A DNA stretch of 64,000 nt from Streptomyces sp. MMBL 11-1 (GTDB lineage Bacteria > Actinomycetota > Actinomycetes > Streptomycetales > Streptomycetaceae): NCBI RefSeq assembly GCF_028622875.1, contig NZ_CP117709.1, positions 3,847,001 to 3,911,000 of the forward strand, in the 5' to 3' direction. The notes under the pieces are model-generated. The model saw only the letters and a list, made by a program, of their open reading frames with translations. It searched no databases and was not told where the DNA came from. The translations under genes and the position numbers were made by a program. Below, one piece after another: positions 27,276 through 35,697 of the stretch (position 1 is the stretch's first letter; each line of letters begins with the position of its first letter).

Positions 27276-27359
27276 CGTGGTTGAGGTGCGGCGCCGAGCG
27301 GTCATGGGGTCGCGCCACCGGGCCGTCCGGCCCGTGCCCATCGACGGAACGGGGAACTC

Positions 27360-27944
27360 ATGCGCAAGCTCACCTACTTCATCGCCTGCTCGATCGACGG
27401 CTTCATCGGGGATTCCCAGGGCGACGCCTCGGCGATGATGGCCTTCGTCAGCGAGGAGTTCCTCGGTTTCCTGAAGTCGGAGTACCCGGAGACCATCTCG
27501 TCGGAGGGCCGCGACATCCTCGGGTTGCACGACGCCGAGAACCAGCGCTTCGACACCGTGGTCCAGGGGCGGCGGAGCTATCAGCTGGCGTTGGACGCGG
27601 ACATCACCAGCCCGTACGGCCACCTCCGGGAGATCGTCGCCTCCCGGACGCTCACGGAGTCCCCGCACCCGAACGTCGAGCTGATCGGGGAGGACCCGGT
27701 TGCCCGGATCAGGGAGCTCAAGGCCGAGGACAGCGAGCTGGACATCTGGCTCTGCGGCGGATCCCAGCTGGCGGGGCAGCTGCTCGACGAGATCGACGAG
27801 CTCGTGATCAAGACCTACCCGGTGGTGTACGGGGTCGGCATGCCGATGTTCGGGTCCGGTTCCGGGGTCACCGAGTTCACCCTTGAGGGAGTGCGGACCT
27901 TCGAGAACGGCGCACTGGTCCGCACGTACGGCCGCAAGCGCTGA
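27360..27944 (+). CDS. RibD C-terminal / dihydrofolate-reductase-like protein
   Basis: 194 residues. It opens with MRKLTYFIACSIDGFIGDS, the usual start of this family, and has VVQGRRSYQLAL in place of the nucleotide-binding helix and IWLCGGSQLAGQLLDEIDEL as the second NADPH-binding motif. Members are small NADPH reductases with unknown substrates, commonly paired with a divergent TetR or similar regulator, as here. The acidic region 25-60 is longer than in many relatives. Ribosome-binding site GAACGGGGAA is weak. Confidence 0.85.
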   Translation: MRKLTYFIACSIDGFIGDSQGDASAMMAFVSEEFLGFLKSEYPETISSEGRDILGLHDAENQRFDTVVQGRRSYQLALDADITSPYGHLREIVASRTLTESPHPNVELIGEDPVARIRELKAEDSELDIWLCGGSQLAGQLLDEIDELVIKTYPVVYGVGMPMFGSGSGVTEFTLEGVRTFENGALVRTYGRKR

Positions 27945-27995
27945 GCCGCGGAAAACGGTTCGTCATGGGGCGCTCCGTCGGGTAGGGGTTGGACC

Positions 27996-29372
27996 ATGAC
28001 TTCTCTCGGCGAAGACCTGCTTCCCTCTACCCGGCGCGCTCTGTTGCACCGCATCGCTGTCGCGCAGCGCGACGGCCGCGCACCGTCCCTCGTGGCCGCG
28101 GTGCGCCGGGAGGGCCGTACGGCCTGGAGCGGGGCGCGCACGTGCGTCGAGGGGCATGCTCCCGACGCCGATACGCAGTACCGGATCGGTTCGATCACCA
28201 AGACGTTCACAGCCGTTCTGGTTCTGAGGCTGAGGGACGAGGGCCTGATCGACCTGGACGATCCTTTGGAGAAGCACCTTCCTGGCACGGCCGCGGGCGG
28301 GGTGACCGTCTTCCAATTGCTGGGCCACAGTGCGGGGCTGGGTGCCGAAGCGCCCGCCCCCTGGTGGGAGCGGACGTCCGGCAGCCTGCGGCCCGAGATC
28401 GCCGACGTGCTGGGCGACCGGCCGCAGAGGCACCCGGCCGGTCATCGCCATCACTACTCCAACCCTGGGTACACCCTGCTCGGGTCGCTGGTGGAGGCGG
28501 TACGCGGGGTCTCCTGGGAGGAGGCGCTGCGGCGGGAGATCCTGGAGCCGCTGGGCATGCACCGCACGACCAGCGGGCCCGTGGCGCCGCACGCGGGCGG
28601 CTGGGCCGTCCACCCCTGGGCCGACGTCATGCTGAGCGAACCCGCCGAGGACCTCGGGATCATGGCGTCCGCCGGTCAGCTCTGGTCCACCGCGGCGGAC
28701 CTGCTGCGGTTCGCCGGCTTCCTGACCGAGGGCGACGACCGGGTCCTGTCGGCCTCCTCCGTGCGGGAGATGCGGAGGCCCGCCGCACCGGCCGAGACGG
28801 GCGGCAGCGGTTACGGTCTCGGGCTCCAGCTCGTCGGAGGCGAAGAACGCGTGCTCTTCGGGCATTCCGGATCGCTTCCCGGATTCGTCGCCGGCCTCTG
28901 GATCAGCGAGGAGGACGACGTGGCCGCGGTCGTTCTCGCCAATGTCACCTCGGGGCTGCCCGCCGCGATGGTGGCCGCCGAGCTCCTGGGGATCGTGGCC
29001 GAGGCCGAGCCGCGGATCCCGGCGCCCTGGCGTCCGCTGCCCGAGGTCGACGACGAGCTGCTCGCGTTGACCGGGATCTGGCACTGGGGAACCCACCCGG
29101 TCACGTTGAGGCTCACCGAAGACCGGGGCCTGCAGCTCACGCCGCTGGGAGGCAAGGGGCGCGGTGCGGCCTTCACGTACGGTCCGGACGGCTCGTGGAC
29201 GGGCCAGAACGACTACTACGCGGGGGAGACCCTGCGCGTCGTACGCAAGGACGATGGCTCGGTGGACCACCTCGACCTCGGCTCGTTCGTCTTCACCCGG
29301 GAGCCGTACGAGGCGGGAGCGGCCGTGCCCGGAGGTGTGGACGCGGAGGGCTGGCGGGGGCTCGGCGGCTGA
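27996..29372 (+). CDS. Beta-lactamase-like serine hydrolase
   Basis: 458 residues with no signal peptide, so cytoplasmic. Ser66-Ile-Thr-Lys69 is the SxxK active-site motif, YSNPGYTLLGSLVE gives the YxN motif and FGHSGSLPGFVAG the HxG motif, matching class C beta-lactamase/esterase folds. The last 130 residues form an extra beta domain (LALTGIWHWGTHPVTLRLTE) seen in esterase-type members. It is more likely an esterase or peptidase than an antibiotic-resistance enzyme. It starts 52 bases after the preceding reductase gene and may be co-transcribed. Confidence 0.85.
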   Translation: MTSLGEDLLPSTRRALLHRIAVAQRDGRAPSLVAAVRREGRTAWSGARTCVEGHAPDADTQYRIGSITKTFTAVLVLRLRDEGLIDLDDPLEKHLPGTAAGGVTVFQLLGHSAGLGAEAPAPWWERTSGSLRPEIADVLGDRPQRHPAGHRHHYSNPGYTLLGSLVEAVRGVSWEEALRREILEPLGMHRTTSGPVAPHAGGWAVHPWADVMLSEPAEDLGIMASAGQLWSTAADLLRFAGFLTEGDDRVLSASSVREMRRPAAPAETGGSGYGLGLQLVGGEERVLFGHSGSLPGFVAGLWISEEDDVAAVVLANVTSGLPAAMVAAELLGIVAEAEPRIPAPWRPLPEVDDELLALTGIWHWGTHPVTLRLTEDRGLQLTPLGGKGRGAAFTYGPDGSWTGQNDYYAGETLRVVRKDDGSVDHLDLGSFVFTREPYEAGAAVPGGVDAEGWRGLGG

Positions 29373-29389
29373 TCTTCCGGCGGGCGGCG

Positions 29390-29417
29390 GGTGGGTGTTT
29401 CACGTGAAACACCCACC
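29390..29417. terminator. 28-bp palindrome containing parS, between convergent genes
   Basis: GGTGGGT and ACCCACC extend the parS core to a perfect 28-bp palindrome, 17 bases after the hydrolase stop and 11 bases before the end of the convergent acetyltransferase. It could act as a bidirectional terminator as well as a ParB site. Confidence 0.5.
29397..29410. other. parS site
   Basis: Perfect core between convergent genes, inside the 28-bp palindrome at 29390. Confidence 0.95.
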
Positions 29418-29428
29418 TGTCCGTGCTT

Positions 29429-29881
29429 TCAGAGGGCCAGCTTGAAGCCCACATGGCTGGCGGTGAAGCCGAGCCGCTCGTAGAAACGGTGCGCGTCCTC
29501 GCGGGTGACATCCGAGGTCAGCTGCACCAACTGGCAGTTCTGGCGGCGGGATTCGTCTACCGCCCACTGGATGAGCTGGGTGCCGAGGCCGCTGCCGCGT
29601 TCGTCGCCATGGATGCGGACACCCTCGATGATCGAGCGGGTCGCGCCGCGGCGGGAGAGCCCCGGGACGACGGTCAGCTGCAGTGTGCCGACGACTCGGT
29701 CCTCGCGCACGGCGACGACCATGTGCTGGTTCGGGTCGTCGGCCAGTCGCCGGAACGCCTCCCGGTACGGGGTGAGGTCGTCCGGGGACTCGCGCTGTGC
29801 CCCGAGAGGGTCGTCGGCGAGCATCGCGACCACCGCGGGCAGGTCGTCCAGGACGGCGGGTCGTATGGCGAGATCACTCAT
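29429..29881 (-). CDS. GNAT-family N-acetyltransferase
   Basis: 150 residues from ATG 29881. Motif A reads VRIHGDERGSGLGTQLIQWA, binding the acetyl-CoA pyrophosphate, and motif B reads AHRFYERLGFTASHVGFKL at the C-terminus. The length is that of a single-domain GNAT. The substrate is unknown; the surrounding genes give no clue. A 14-bp tandem repeat array separates it from the upstream MarR gene. Confidence 0.88.
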   Translation of the reverse strand: MSDLAIRPAVLDDLPAVVAMLADDPLGAQRESPDDLTPYREAFRRLADDPNQHMVVAVREDRVVGTLQLTVVPGLSRRGATRSIIEGVRIHGDERGSGLGTQLIQWAVDESRRQNCQLVQLTSDVTREDAHRFYERLGFTASHVGFKLAL

Positions 29882-29928
29882 GATCGGCATCCTAGGACGG
29901 CCTCAGAGGATGTCTCGCCGATCCGGGA

Positions 29929-30033
29929 CCTTCAGGCCCGGTCCGTCAGGCCGAGACCGTCAGGCCGGGTCCGTCAGGCCGAGACCGTCAGGCGGGGTCC
30001 GTCAGGCGGGATCCGTCAGGCCGGGACCTTCAG
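29929..30033. repeat. 14-bp tandem repeat array, about 7.5 copies
   Basis: Units begin at 29929, 29943, 29957, 29971, 29985, 29999, 30013 and 30027; the consensus is CCGTCAGGCCGGGA with changes at a few positions. The array fills the gap between the acetyltransferase and MarR genes, and the last 1.5 units encode the MarR C-terminus. Confidence 0.92.
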
Positions 30034-30474
30034 CTCTTCGACCGCTCTGACCAGAGGAGCGAGCTCCGGGTTCTCCGCCGCCTCGTCCAGGGCCGCACGC
30101 AGAGCGTTGTCGTTCGTCGGCCGGGCGGCTTCCAGCAGCGTGAGCCCGGCCTCGGTGACGTCGGTGTAGATGCCCCGGCGGTCGGTGTCGCACAGGTAGC
30201 GGGTCAGCAGCCCACGGTCCTCGAGCCGGGTGACGAGCCGGGTGGTGGCGCTCTGGCTGAGGACGACGGCGTCGGCGACCTGCTTCATCTGGAGATGTCC
30301 GCCGGTGCCGTTGTGCTGCCGGCTCAACACGTCGAGCAGGGAGTACTCGCGTGCGCTGAGTCCGTGGCCGGCCTGGAGCGCTCGTTCGATCCGGGCCTCG
30401 ATCTTCCCGTGGAGCAGCGAGAGGGCGCACCAGCTCTGGGCGATGGCGGTCAGGGCGGGGTCGGTCGCTGTCAT
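30016..30474 (-). CDS. MarR-family transcriptional regulator
   Basis: 152 residues from ATG 30474, with GGAGGAG upstream. The winged helix spans about residues 35-105 (LSAREYSLLDVLSRQ, LQMKQVADAVVLSQSATTRLVTRLEDRGLL, DTDRRGIYTDVTEAG; listed as segments). It diverges from an MFS exporter gene, the common arrangement in which MarR represses the exporter until a drug-like ligand binds. Its last residues (ELKVPA) are encoded within the 14-bp repeat array, so slippage there would change the C-terminus. Confidence 0.9.
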   Translation of the reverse strand: MTATDPALTAIAQSWCALSLLHGKIEARIERALQAGHGLSAREYSLLDVLSRQHNGTGGHLQMKQVADAVVLSQSATTRLVTRLEDRGLLTRYLCDTDRRGIYTDVTEAGLTLLEAARPTNDNALRAALDEAAENPELAPLVRAVEELKVPA

Positions 30475-30524
30475 GTCTCTCTCCTCCGTGACGGGAGCTG
30501 CGTGACTCCAGGGTAGGGGACGTC

Positions 30525-30563
30525 TGCAATAGCCCGCGCTTGCAATTAGCCAGCGTCTGCAAT
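30525..30563. promoter_or_regulatory. Triple TGCAAT repeat, candidate MarR operator
   Basis: TGCAAT occurs at 30525, 30541 and 30558, spaced 16 and 17 bases apart, in the gap between the divergent MarR and MFS genes; this places them on about the same DNA face in pairs. Confidence 0.5.
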
Positions 30564-30614
30564 TATTGTGGACGCCCGTAAGGCGCAGACGCAATCTCAG
30601 GAAAGGTGACACCC

Positions 30615-31826
30615 ATGCCGCTCGCGCTCCTCGCCCTCGCCATCGGGGCATTCGGGATCGGAACGACCGAGTTCGTGATCATGGGGTTGCTCCCCGAGGT
30701 CGCCGGTGACTTCCAGGTCTCCATCCCGACCGCAGGCTTCCTGGTGACCGGCTACGCGCTCGGTGTGGTCCTCGGCGCCCCGCTGATGACACTGCTCGGC
30801 ACCCGTGTCACCCGTAAGCGCATGCTGATGCTCCTCATGGGGCTGTTCATCGTGGGCAACGTGGTGTCCGCGCTCGCCCCCGTCTTCGGCGTCATGCTCG
30901 CCGGACGCGTGATCGCCTCCCTCGCGCACGGCGCCTTCTTCGGCATCGGCTCGGTGGTCGCGGCCGATCTGGTCGCCCCGCAGAAGAAGGCCGGGGCCAT
31001 CGCCATGATGTTCACCGGGCTCACCGTCGCCAACGTCGTCGGCGTTCCGCTCGGCACGTTCATCGGGCAGACCGCGGGCTGGCGGACCACGTTTCTCCTC
31101 GTCGCCGTTCTCGGCGTCGTGGGACTGCTCGGCGTCGCGAAGCTCGTGCCGGACCGGCCCGGGCCGGAAGGCGTGCGCATCCGCCACGAGCTGGCCGCGT
31201 TCCGCAACGTCCAGGTCCTGCTGGCGATGGCCATGACCGTCCTGGGCTTCGGCGGGGTCTTCGCCGCGATCACCTACATCACCCCGATGATGACCGAGGT
31301 CGCCGGCTACTCGGCCTCGTCCGTCACCTGGCTGCTCGTCCTCTTCGGCCTCGGCATGGTGGCGGGCAACCTGATCGGCGGCAGGTTCGCCGATCGCCAT
31401 CTGATGCCCATGCTGTACGTCTCGCTCGGCGCGCTCGCCGTGGTCCTCGGCCTGTTCACCGTGACCGCCCACAACAAGATCTCCGCAGCCGTCACCGTCG
31501 TTCTGATCGGCGCGCTGGGTTTCGCGACCGTGCCTCCGCTGCAGAAGCGGGTCCTCGACCAGGCGGCGGGTGCGCCGACACTGGCCTCCGCGGTCAACAT
31601 CGGTGCCTTCAACCTCGGCAACGCCCTCTCCGCATGGCTGGGCGGTCTCGTGATCGCGGCCGGCCTCGGCTACACCGCCCCCAACTGGGTCGGTGCCGCT
31701 CTCGCCGCGTCGGCCCTGGTCCTGGCGGTGTTCTCGAGCCTGCTGGAGCGCCGGGGGACCGGCAAGTACCGGATCGTCGCCGGGAGCGGTCCCGAACCGG
31801 CCGCCGTGGCGGCGACCCGGCACTGA
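30615..31826 (+). CDS. MFS drug exporter (Cmx/AraJ-like)
   Basis: 403 residues with 12 membrane helices. The N-terminus IGAFGIGTTEFVIMGLLPEV is the hallmark of the DHA1 subgroup that includes chloramphenicol (Cmx/CmlR) and AraJ-like exporters; TRVTRKRMLML is motif A. AAAGG precedes the ATG. It is divergent from the MarR regulator and probably controlled by it. The natural substrate is unknown. A strong hairpin follows at 31855. Confidence 0.9.
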   Translation: MPLALLALAIGAFGIGTTEFVIMGLLPEVAGDFQVSIPTAGFLVTGYALGVVLGAPLMTLLGTRVTRKRMLMLLMGLFIVGNVVSALAPVFGVMLAGRVIASLAHGAFFGIGSVVAADLVAPQKKAGAIAMMFTGLTVANVVGVPLGTFIGQTAGWRTTFLLVAVLGVVGLLGVAKLVPDRPGPEGVRIRHELAAFRNVQVLLAMAMTVLGFGGVFAAITYITPMMTEVAGYSASSVTWLLVLFGLGMVAGNLIGGRFADRHLMPMLYVSLGALAVVLGLFTVTAHNKISAAVTVVLIGALGFATVPPLQKRVLDQAAGAPTLASAVNIGAFNLGNALSAWLGGLVIAAGLGYTAPNWVGAALAASALVLAVFSSLLERRGTGKYRIVAGSGPEPAAVAATRH

Positions 31827-31854
31827 GCCGGCCGTCGCCCCCGGGAGCCCGCAT

Positions 31855-31904
31855 CGCGAGGCGTCCGCACCGTGCTCGTGGCGGTGCGGAGCGGACGCCT
31901 CGCG
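31855..31904. terminator. Hairpin terminator between convergent MFS and acetyltransferase genes
   Basis: A 14-bp perfect stem (31855-31868 with 31891-31904) encloses a shorter stem (GCACCG/CGGTGC), forming a cruciform-like structure that can serve both strands. Confidence 0.8.
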
Positions 31905-32828
31905 TCAGCCCGTCGCGAGAGTGAGCGGGGCGAACCTGCGGGCGGCGTCGCCGGGCAGGTCCGGGATGCCGTACGTCATCACCGTGGTCCCGGGGCGGGG
32001 CTCCAGCCCGCTTTCCACCAGCCAGCCGAGCAGTTCCTTGTGCCGGGCGTCGACATCGGCCCGCAGCGGCCGGTCCGTCGTGGCGGCCAGGGCCGCGACA
32101 AGGGCCTGCGCGGTGACCGTGTCCTGGGCGATCAGTGGCCCGACCACCTCGGTCTGCCCGCTCGGCCAGAGCGCCGCGTAGCCGATCAGCACGCCGTGCT
32201 CCTCGGCGACCTGGAGCCGGTCGGAGAAGACGGGGAGCCGGGCGAGCAGATGCGTCCGGTCGGCGCCGAACACGGGGAGGTCGAGCCGGACCAACGCCTG
32301 CACGTCGTCCGCCGCGGCCGGGCGCGTGGTCACGGACGAGCGAGAGGACGAGAGCGCGGCCGGGCGAGAGGCCGGGCGAGAGGCCGAAGGGGGTCCGTCA
32401 GGGGCGCCCGATCCGAAACGGCCGGCGACGCGTTCGGCCCGGCCCACGGCGGAGAAGCCGAGGTCCTCGTAGAGCGGCTGTCCCAGCTCGGTGGCGTACA
32501 GGGCGAGCGGGGTGTCCCCCACGGCCTCCATCACGTGCCGCATGAGCCGGCGGGCGAGCCCCCGCCGTGCGTAGCGCTCGGCCACGAGCAGCATGCCGAC
32601 CGCGGTGAGGTCGGATCCGTACGGCATGGTCAGACAGGTGGCCGCCAGGCCCTTGCCGTCCGGGGCGTCGATCCCGTACCCGGTGCCGGCCGAGAGGAGC
32701 AGACTCCACCGGTGTTCGTCGCGCGGCCAGCCGCGGTCCTCGCAGAGATCGGCGCAGGGGACCAGGTCTCCCCGGTCCAGGCGTCGGATCGGCAGGTCGA
32801 CGAGGGAGAGGGGTGATGGGCTGTGCAT
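31905..32828 (-). CDS. Double-domain GNAT acetyltransferase
   Basis: 307 residues. The N-terminal GNAT has GMLLVAERYARRGLARRLMR as its acetyl-CoA motif and ALYATELGQPLYEDLGF as motif B. A Ser/Arg/Pro-rich linker (about residues 140-170) leads to a degenerate second GNAT (AADDVQALVRLDLPVFGADR ... LIGYAALW ... ALVAALAATTDRPLRADV). This layout is common in Streptomyces; substrates are not known. It begins four bases after the upstream membrane-protein gene ends, so they are likely co-transcribed. Confidence 0.85.
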   Translation of the reverse strand: MHSPSPLSLVDLPIRRLDRGDLVPCADLCEDRGWPRDEHRWSLLLSAGTGYGIDAPDGKGLAATCLTMPYGSDLTAVGMLLVAERYARRGLARRLMRHVMEAVGDTPLALYATELGQPLYEDLGFSAVGRAERVAGRFGSGAPDGPPSASRPASRPAALSSSRSSVTTRPAAADDVQALVRLDLPVFGADRTHLLARLPVFSDRLQVAEEHGVLIGYAALWPSGQTEVVGPLIAQDTVTAQALVAALAATTDRPLRADVDARHKELLGWLVESGLEPRPGTTVMTYGIPDLPGDAARRFAPLTLATG

Positions 32829-32832
32829 GGGG

Positions 32833-33369
32833 TCAGGCTGTCCGACGGGATGATCGCGCGTCCACCGATTTCGCGGAACTGGCCGAGACCCGCAGCCGCC
32901 TGCCGCGCCGGGTGAGCCCCCAGGGCTTGAGCACCGAGACCGCGGTGATGAAGAGATAGGTGGCCGTGGCCACCGACGGCGCGATCACGAGGTCGATGTC
33001 CACCGCTCCCTCGGCGACCGCGGCGTTGATGCCGGGGCGCAGGGAGAAGATCGACAGGCCCGCCGTCACCAGGGTCAGCCAGAACTTGGTCCACACCCAG
33101 CGGTGCCGGGCCAGGCCCCACGGAGTGCCCAGCGACAGCACCAAGCCGCTCACCAGGGCGAGCAGAGCCACGGGGGCCACCAGCCAGTCCCCGTAGATCT
33201 TCATGGACCGCATGGCGGCGTCCGCGGTGGCCGGATCCCCGGTGGTGAACGCGGCGACGCCGAGCGTCAGCAGGCCGACAGTCAGGCCGAGCCAGCTGAC
33301 GGAGACGGCGACATGGGCGACGAGGATGCCTCGGCGTAGGGGGCGCTTGAGTGGTTTCACGTGAAACAC
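32833..33369 (-). CDS. DUF2269-like four-helix membrane protein, parS in the start region
   Basis: 178 residues if translation begins at GTG 33369. Four membrane helices are visible (ILVAHVAVSVSWLGLTVGLL, WLVAPVALLALVSGLVLSLG, FWLTLVTAGLSIFSLRPGIN, SVATATYLFITAVSVLKPWG), then a basic tail. The first codons read FHVKP because a parS site (33354-33367) overlaps the start. Another in-frame GTG lies in the parS core (33360), and no clear ribosome-binding site decides between them. Function unknown. Confidence 0.75.
   Translation of the reverse strand: MFHVKPLKRPLRRGILVAHVAVSVSWLGLTVGLLTLGVAAFTTGDPATADAAMRSMKIYGDWLVAPVALLALVSGLVLSLGTPWGLARHRWVWTKFWLTLVTAGLSIFSLRPGINAAVAEGAVDIDLVIAPSVATATYLFITAVSVLKPWGLTRRGRRLRVSASSAKSVDARSSRRTA
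33354..33367. other. parS site
   Basis: Perfect core overlapping the first codons of the DUF2269-like gene. Confidence 0.95.
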
Positions 33370-33478
33370 GATGCCGAGCGGGGCTCCCCGGGGCGTCCGG
33401 CAGCGGGAGTATCCACGGGTACCCGCTGAGGAGTACGTCCCCCGGCAGGACCGGGGCGCCTGCCCGCCGCGGGGGGTG

Positions 33479-33958
33479 TCAGCCCAGGTCGGGGGCGTGC
33501 AGCGCCCGTACGCCTTCGATGTTGCCGTCGAGGTAGTGCCGCAGGGACAGCGGAACGAGGTGCACGGCCGCGATCCCGACCCGGCTGAACGGCACCCGGA
33601 CGATCTCGTACTCCCCGGAGGGCTCGTCGATCTCCGGGCCGTGCCGCAGGGAGACGTCCATCGACGCCAGTCGGCAGACGAAGAAGTGCTGGACCTTCAC
33701 TCCCGTCACACCACCGTCCGCGATGTGCTCCACGGTGTCGACGAAGCACGGGACCACGTCGACGATCTTGGCGCCCAGCTCCTCGGCGACCTCGCGGTGC
33801 AGTGCCTCGACGACGGTGGCGTCCTCCGGCTCGACCCCGCCGCCGGGCGTGAGCCAGTACGGATCGACTCCCGGCTTCGTGCGCTTGATGAGGATGAGGT
33901 CGTCGCCGTCGAGCAGGACGGCGCGTGCGGTGCGCTTGACCACAGGACGTTCGGTCAT
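33479..33958 (-). CDS. Nudix hydrolase
   Basis: 159 residues. The Nudix box is visible: GGGVEPEDATVVEALHREVA followed by EELGA, giving the metal-binding REVAEELG. The start MTERPVVKRTARAVLLDGDD and the strand DLILIKRTKPGVDPYWLTPG are typical of housecleaning enzymes acting on nucleotide diphosphate derivatives. Which substrate is used cannot be told. It begins 44 bases after the end of the trans-sulfuration enzyme gene in the same direction. Confidence 0.88.
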   Translation of the reverse strand: MTERPVVKRTARAVLLDGDDLILIKRTKPGVDPYWLTPGGGVEPEDATVVEALHREVAEELGAKIVDVVPCFVDTVEHIADGGVTGVKVQHFFVCRLASMDVSLRHGPEIDEPSGEYEIVRVPFSRVGIAAVHLVPLSLRHYLDGNIEGVRALHAPDLG

Positions 33959-34002
33959 GGCAAGAGAGTGGCCCGTGGAGGGCCCTCTGAAACTCCCCCG
34001 GC

Positions 34003-35127
34003 CTACCGGACCGCCGTGTCCAGCGCCTGTTCGACATCGGCGAGCAGATCCTCGGGGTCCTCAGCGCCGACCGAGAAGCGGATGAAGCCCTCCGCCACGG
34101 CGTCGCCGCCCCAGCGGCCCCGGCGCTCCGCGGTGGACCGGACACCGCCGAAGCTCGTCGCGTCGTCGACCAGGCGCAGCGCGGACAGGAACTGCTCCGC
34201 GGTCTCCCGGTCGGCCAGCTCGAAGGACACCACGGATCCGAAGCGCCGCATCTGGCGCCCCGCGACCACGTGTGACGGGTCGGCGGGCAGCCCTGGATAC
34301 CGCAGCCCGGTGACCTCCGTCCGCTTCGTCAGTGCCTCGGCGAGAGCGAGGGCGGTGGCGCACTGGCGGTCGATGCGCAGCGGGAGGGTGGCCAGCGAGC
34401 GGTGCGCGAGCCAGGCCTCCATCGGCCCCGGAATCGCCCCGACGACCTTGCGCCACCGTCGTACGTCCGCCGTCAGCCGGGGATCGCGGCAGGTCACGTG
34501 GCCGAGCAGGATGTCGCCGTGCCCGGTCATGCCCTTGGTGTCGCTGGCGACAGAGAAATCGGCGCCCAGCTCCAGCGGGCGCTGGCCGATCGGGGTGGCC
34601 AGGGTGTTGTCGACGGCGACCAGCGCGCCCGCCGCGTGCGCGGCCTCGACCAGTCGCCGGATGTCGCAGACGTCCAGGCCCGGGTTGGACGGGCTCTCGA
34701 TCCAGAGCAGCTTCGCCCCGGTCAGCAGGGCCAGCTGGGCATCGCCGACGGTCGGGGCGGTCCGGACCTCGACCCCGTACGCCTCCAGTTGCTCCCGTAC
34801 GAGCGGCAGCGCCTGGTAGCCGTCGTCGGGCAGGACCACGGTGTCGCCCGAGCGGACCTGGGAGAGCAGCACCGCGGTGATCGCCGCCATGCCCGAGGCG
34901 AACACGGTCGTGCCCACCTCCTCACCCGGGGCCTCCAGCTCACTGATGGCCCGCTCCAGGTGGGTCCAGGTCGGGTTGGTATCCCGGCCGTAGGTGTACG
35001 GACCCGTCGGTTCGCCGGAGAGGTGGTAGTGCGCGGCGAAGACCGGGCCGGGCAGGGTGGGTTCGAACTGCTCCGGTTCGGGAAGCCCGGCGCGTACCGC
35101 GCGCGTTCCGTCGCCCATGGTGCTCAT
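34003..35127 (-). CDS. Trans-sulfuration family PLP enzyme (cystathionine gamma-lyase/synthase-like)
   Basis: 374 residues. The Cys/Met-metabolism PLP fold is shown by YTYGRDTNPTWTHLERAISE, FASGMAAITAVLLS and the PLP lysine Lys198 in ASDTKGMTGHGD, with ESPSNPGLDVCDI binding the cofactor ring. GGAGGAGC lies before the ATG. Family members make or split cystathionine, or act on homocysteine or methionine; which reaction cannot be chosen by eye. It is somewhat shorter than classic cystathionine gamma-lyase (about 390). Confidence 0.85.
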   Translation of the reverse strand: MSTMGDGTRAVRAGLPEPEQFEPTLPGPVFAAHYHLSGEPTGPYTYGRDTNPTWTHLERAISELEAPGEEVGTTVFASGMAAITAVLLSQVRSGDTVVLPDDGYQALPLVREQLEAYGVEVRTAPTVGDAQLALLTGAKLLWIESPSNPGLDVCDIRRLVEAAHAAGALVAVDNTLATPIGQRPLELGADFSVASDTKGMTGHGDILLGHVTCRDPRLTADVRRWRKVVGAIPGPMEAWLAHRSLATLPLRIDRQCATALALAEALTKRTEVTGLRYPGLPADPSHVVAGRQMRRFGSVVSFELADRETAEQFLSALRLVDDATSFGGVRSTAERRGRWGGDAVAEGFIRFSVGAEDPEDLLADVEQALDTAVR

Positions 35128-35232
35128 GCCTGCTCCTCCGCTGTTCTCCCGGTGGTGGACCGGTGTCCCCGCACTCTTCCAGAGGCCCCCGGAGCGGCTG
35201 TCCCCGGAGGTCCGGAATCCCGGATGCCGGGA

Positions 35233-35610
35233 TCAGTTCTCGTCGGGCAGGACGACATTGAGCGCCCAGGACACGACCGAGATGATCAGTCCGCCGAGCA
35301 CCGCCGTCCAGAACCCCTCGACGTGGAAGCTGAGATCGAACACGCCGGCCAGCCAGGAGGTCAGCATCAGCATCAGGGCGTTGACCACCAGGGTGATCAA
35401 CCCCAGCGTCAGAATGAACAAGGGGAACGTCAGCAGCTGGACCACCGGCTTCACCAGGAAGTTCACCAGGCCGAAGATCAGCGCGACCAGGATCAGGGTG
35501 AGGGCCTTGCGGCCCGTGCTGCCGCCCTCCAGCGTGATGTTGCCGATGAGCCAGATGGCAACGGCCAGCGCCCCCGCGTTGGCGATCGTCTTGACTACGA
35601 AATTCTTCAT
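35233..35610 (-). CDS. Phage-holin-like membrane protein (mycobacterial 4-TMS type)
   Basis: 125 residues from ATG 35610. It has four hydrophobic helices, including IANAGALAVAIWLIGNITLE, LTLILVALIFGLVNFLVKP, LLTFPLFILTLGLITLVVNA and the C-terminal VLGGLIISVVSWALNVVLP. The pattern KPVVQLLTFPLFILTLGLI is the signature of the superfamily IV holin-like proteins. Despite the name these are chromosomal membrane proteins of unknown role and there is no phage nearby. It is divergent from the cupin gene. Confidence 0.88.
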   Translation of the reverse strand: MKNFVVKTIANAGALAVAIWLIGNITLEGGSTGRKALTLILVALIFGLVNFLVKPVVQLLTFPLFILTLGLITLVVNALMLMLTSWLAGVFDLSFHVEGFWTAVLGGLIISVVSWALNVVLPDEN

Positions 35611-35697
35611 GTGTCTGATCGTGGCAGACAGGACCGGTGGTGGACACCGGCAGCACAGGCACAGCCGACAGCGTGGGTACAAGGGGCGGGACGGACC

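Noticed and set aside
27996..29372. Antibiotic-resistance beta-lactamase
   Set aside because: No signal peptide and a C-terminal domain of the esterase type; a resistance role is not supported.
33087..33095. TGGTCCACA, DnaA-box-like
   Set aside because: The second base does not fit the consensus and it is a single copy inside a coding region.
35233..35610. Prophage origin of the holin-like gene
   Set aside because: No other phage genes, integrase or attachment site are nearby and the family is common on actinobacterial chromosomes.
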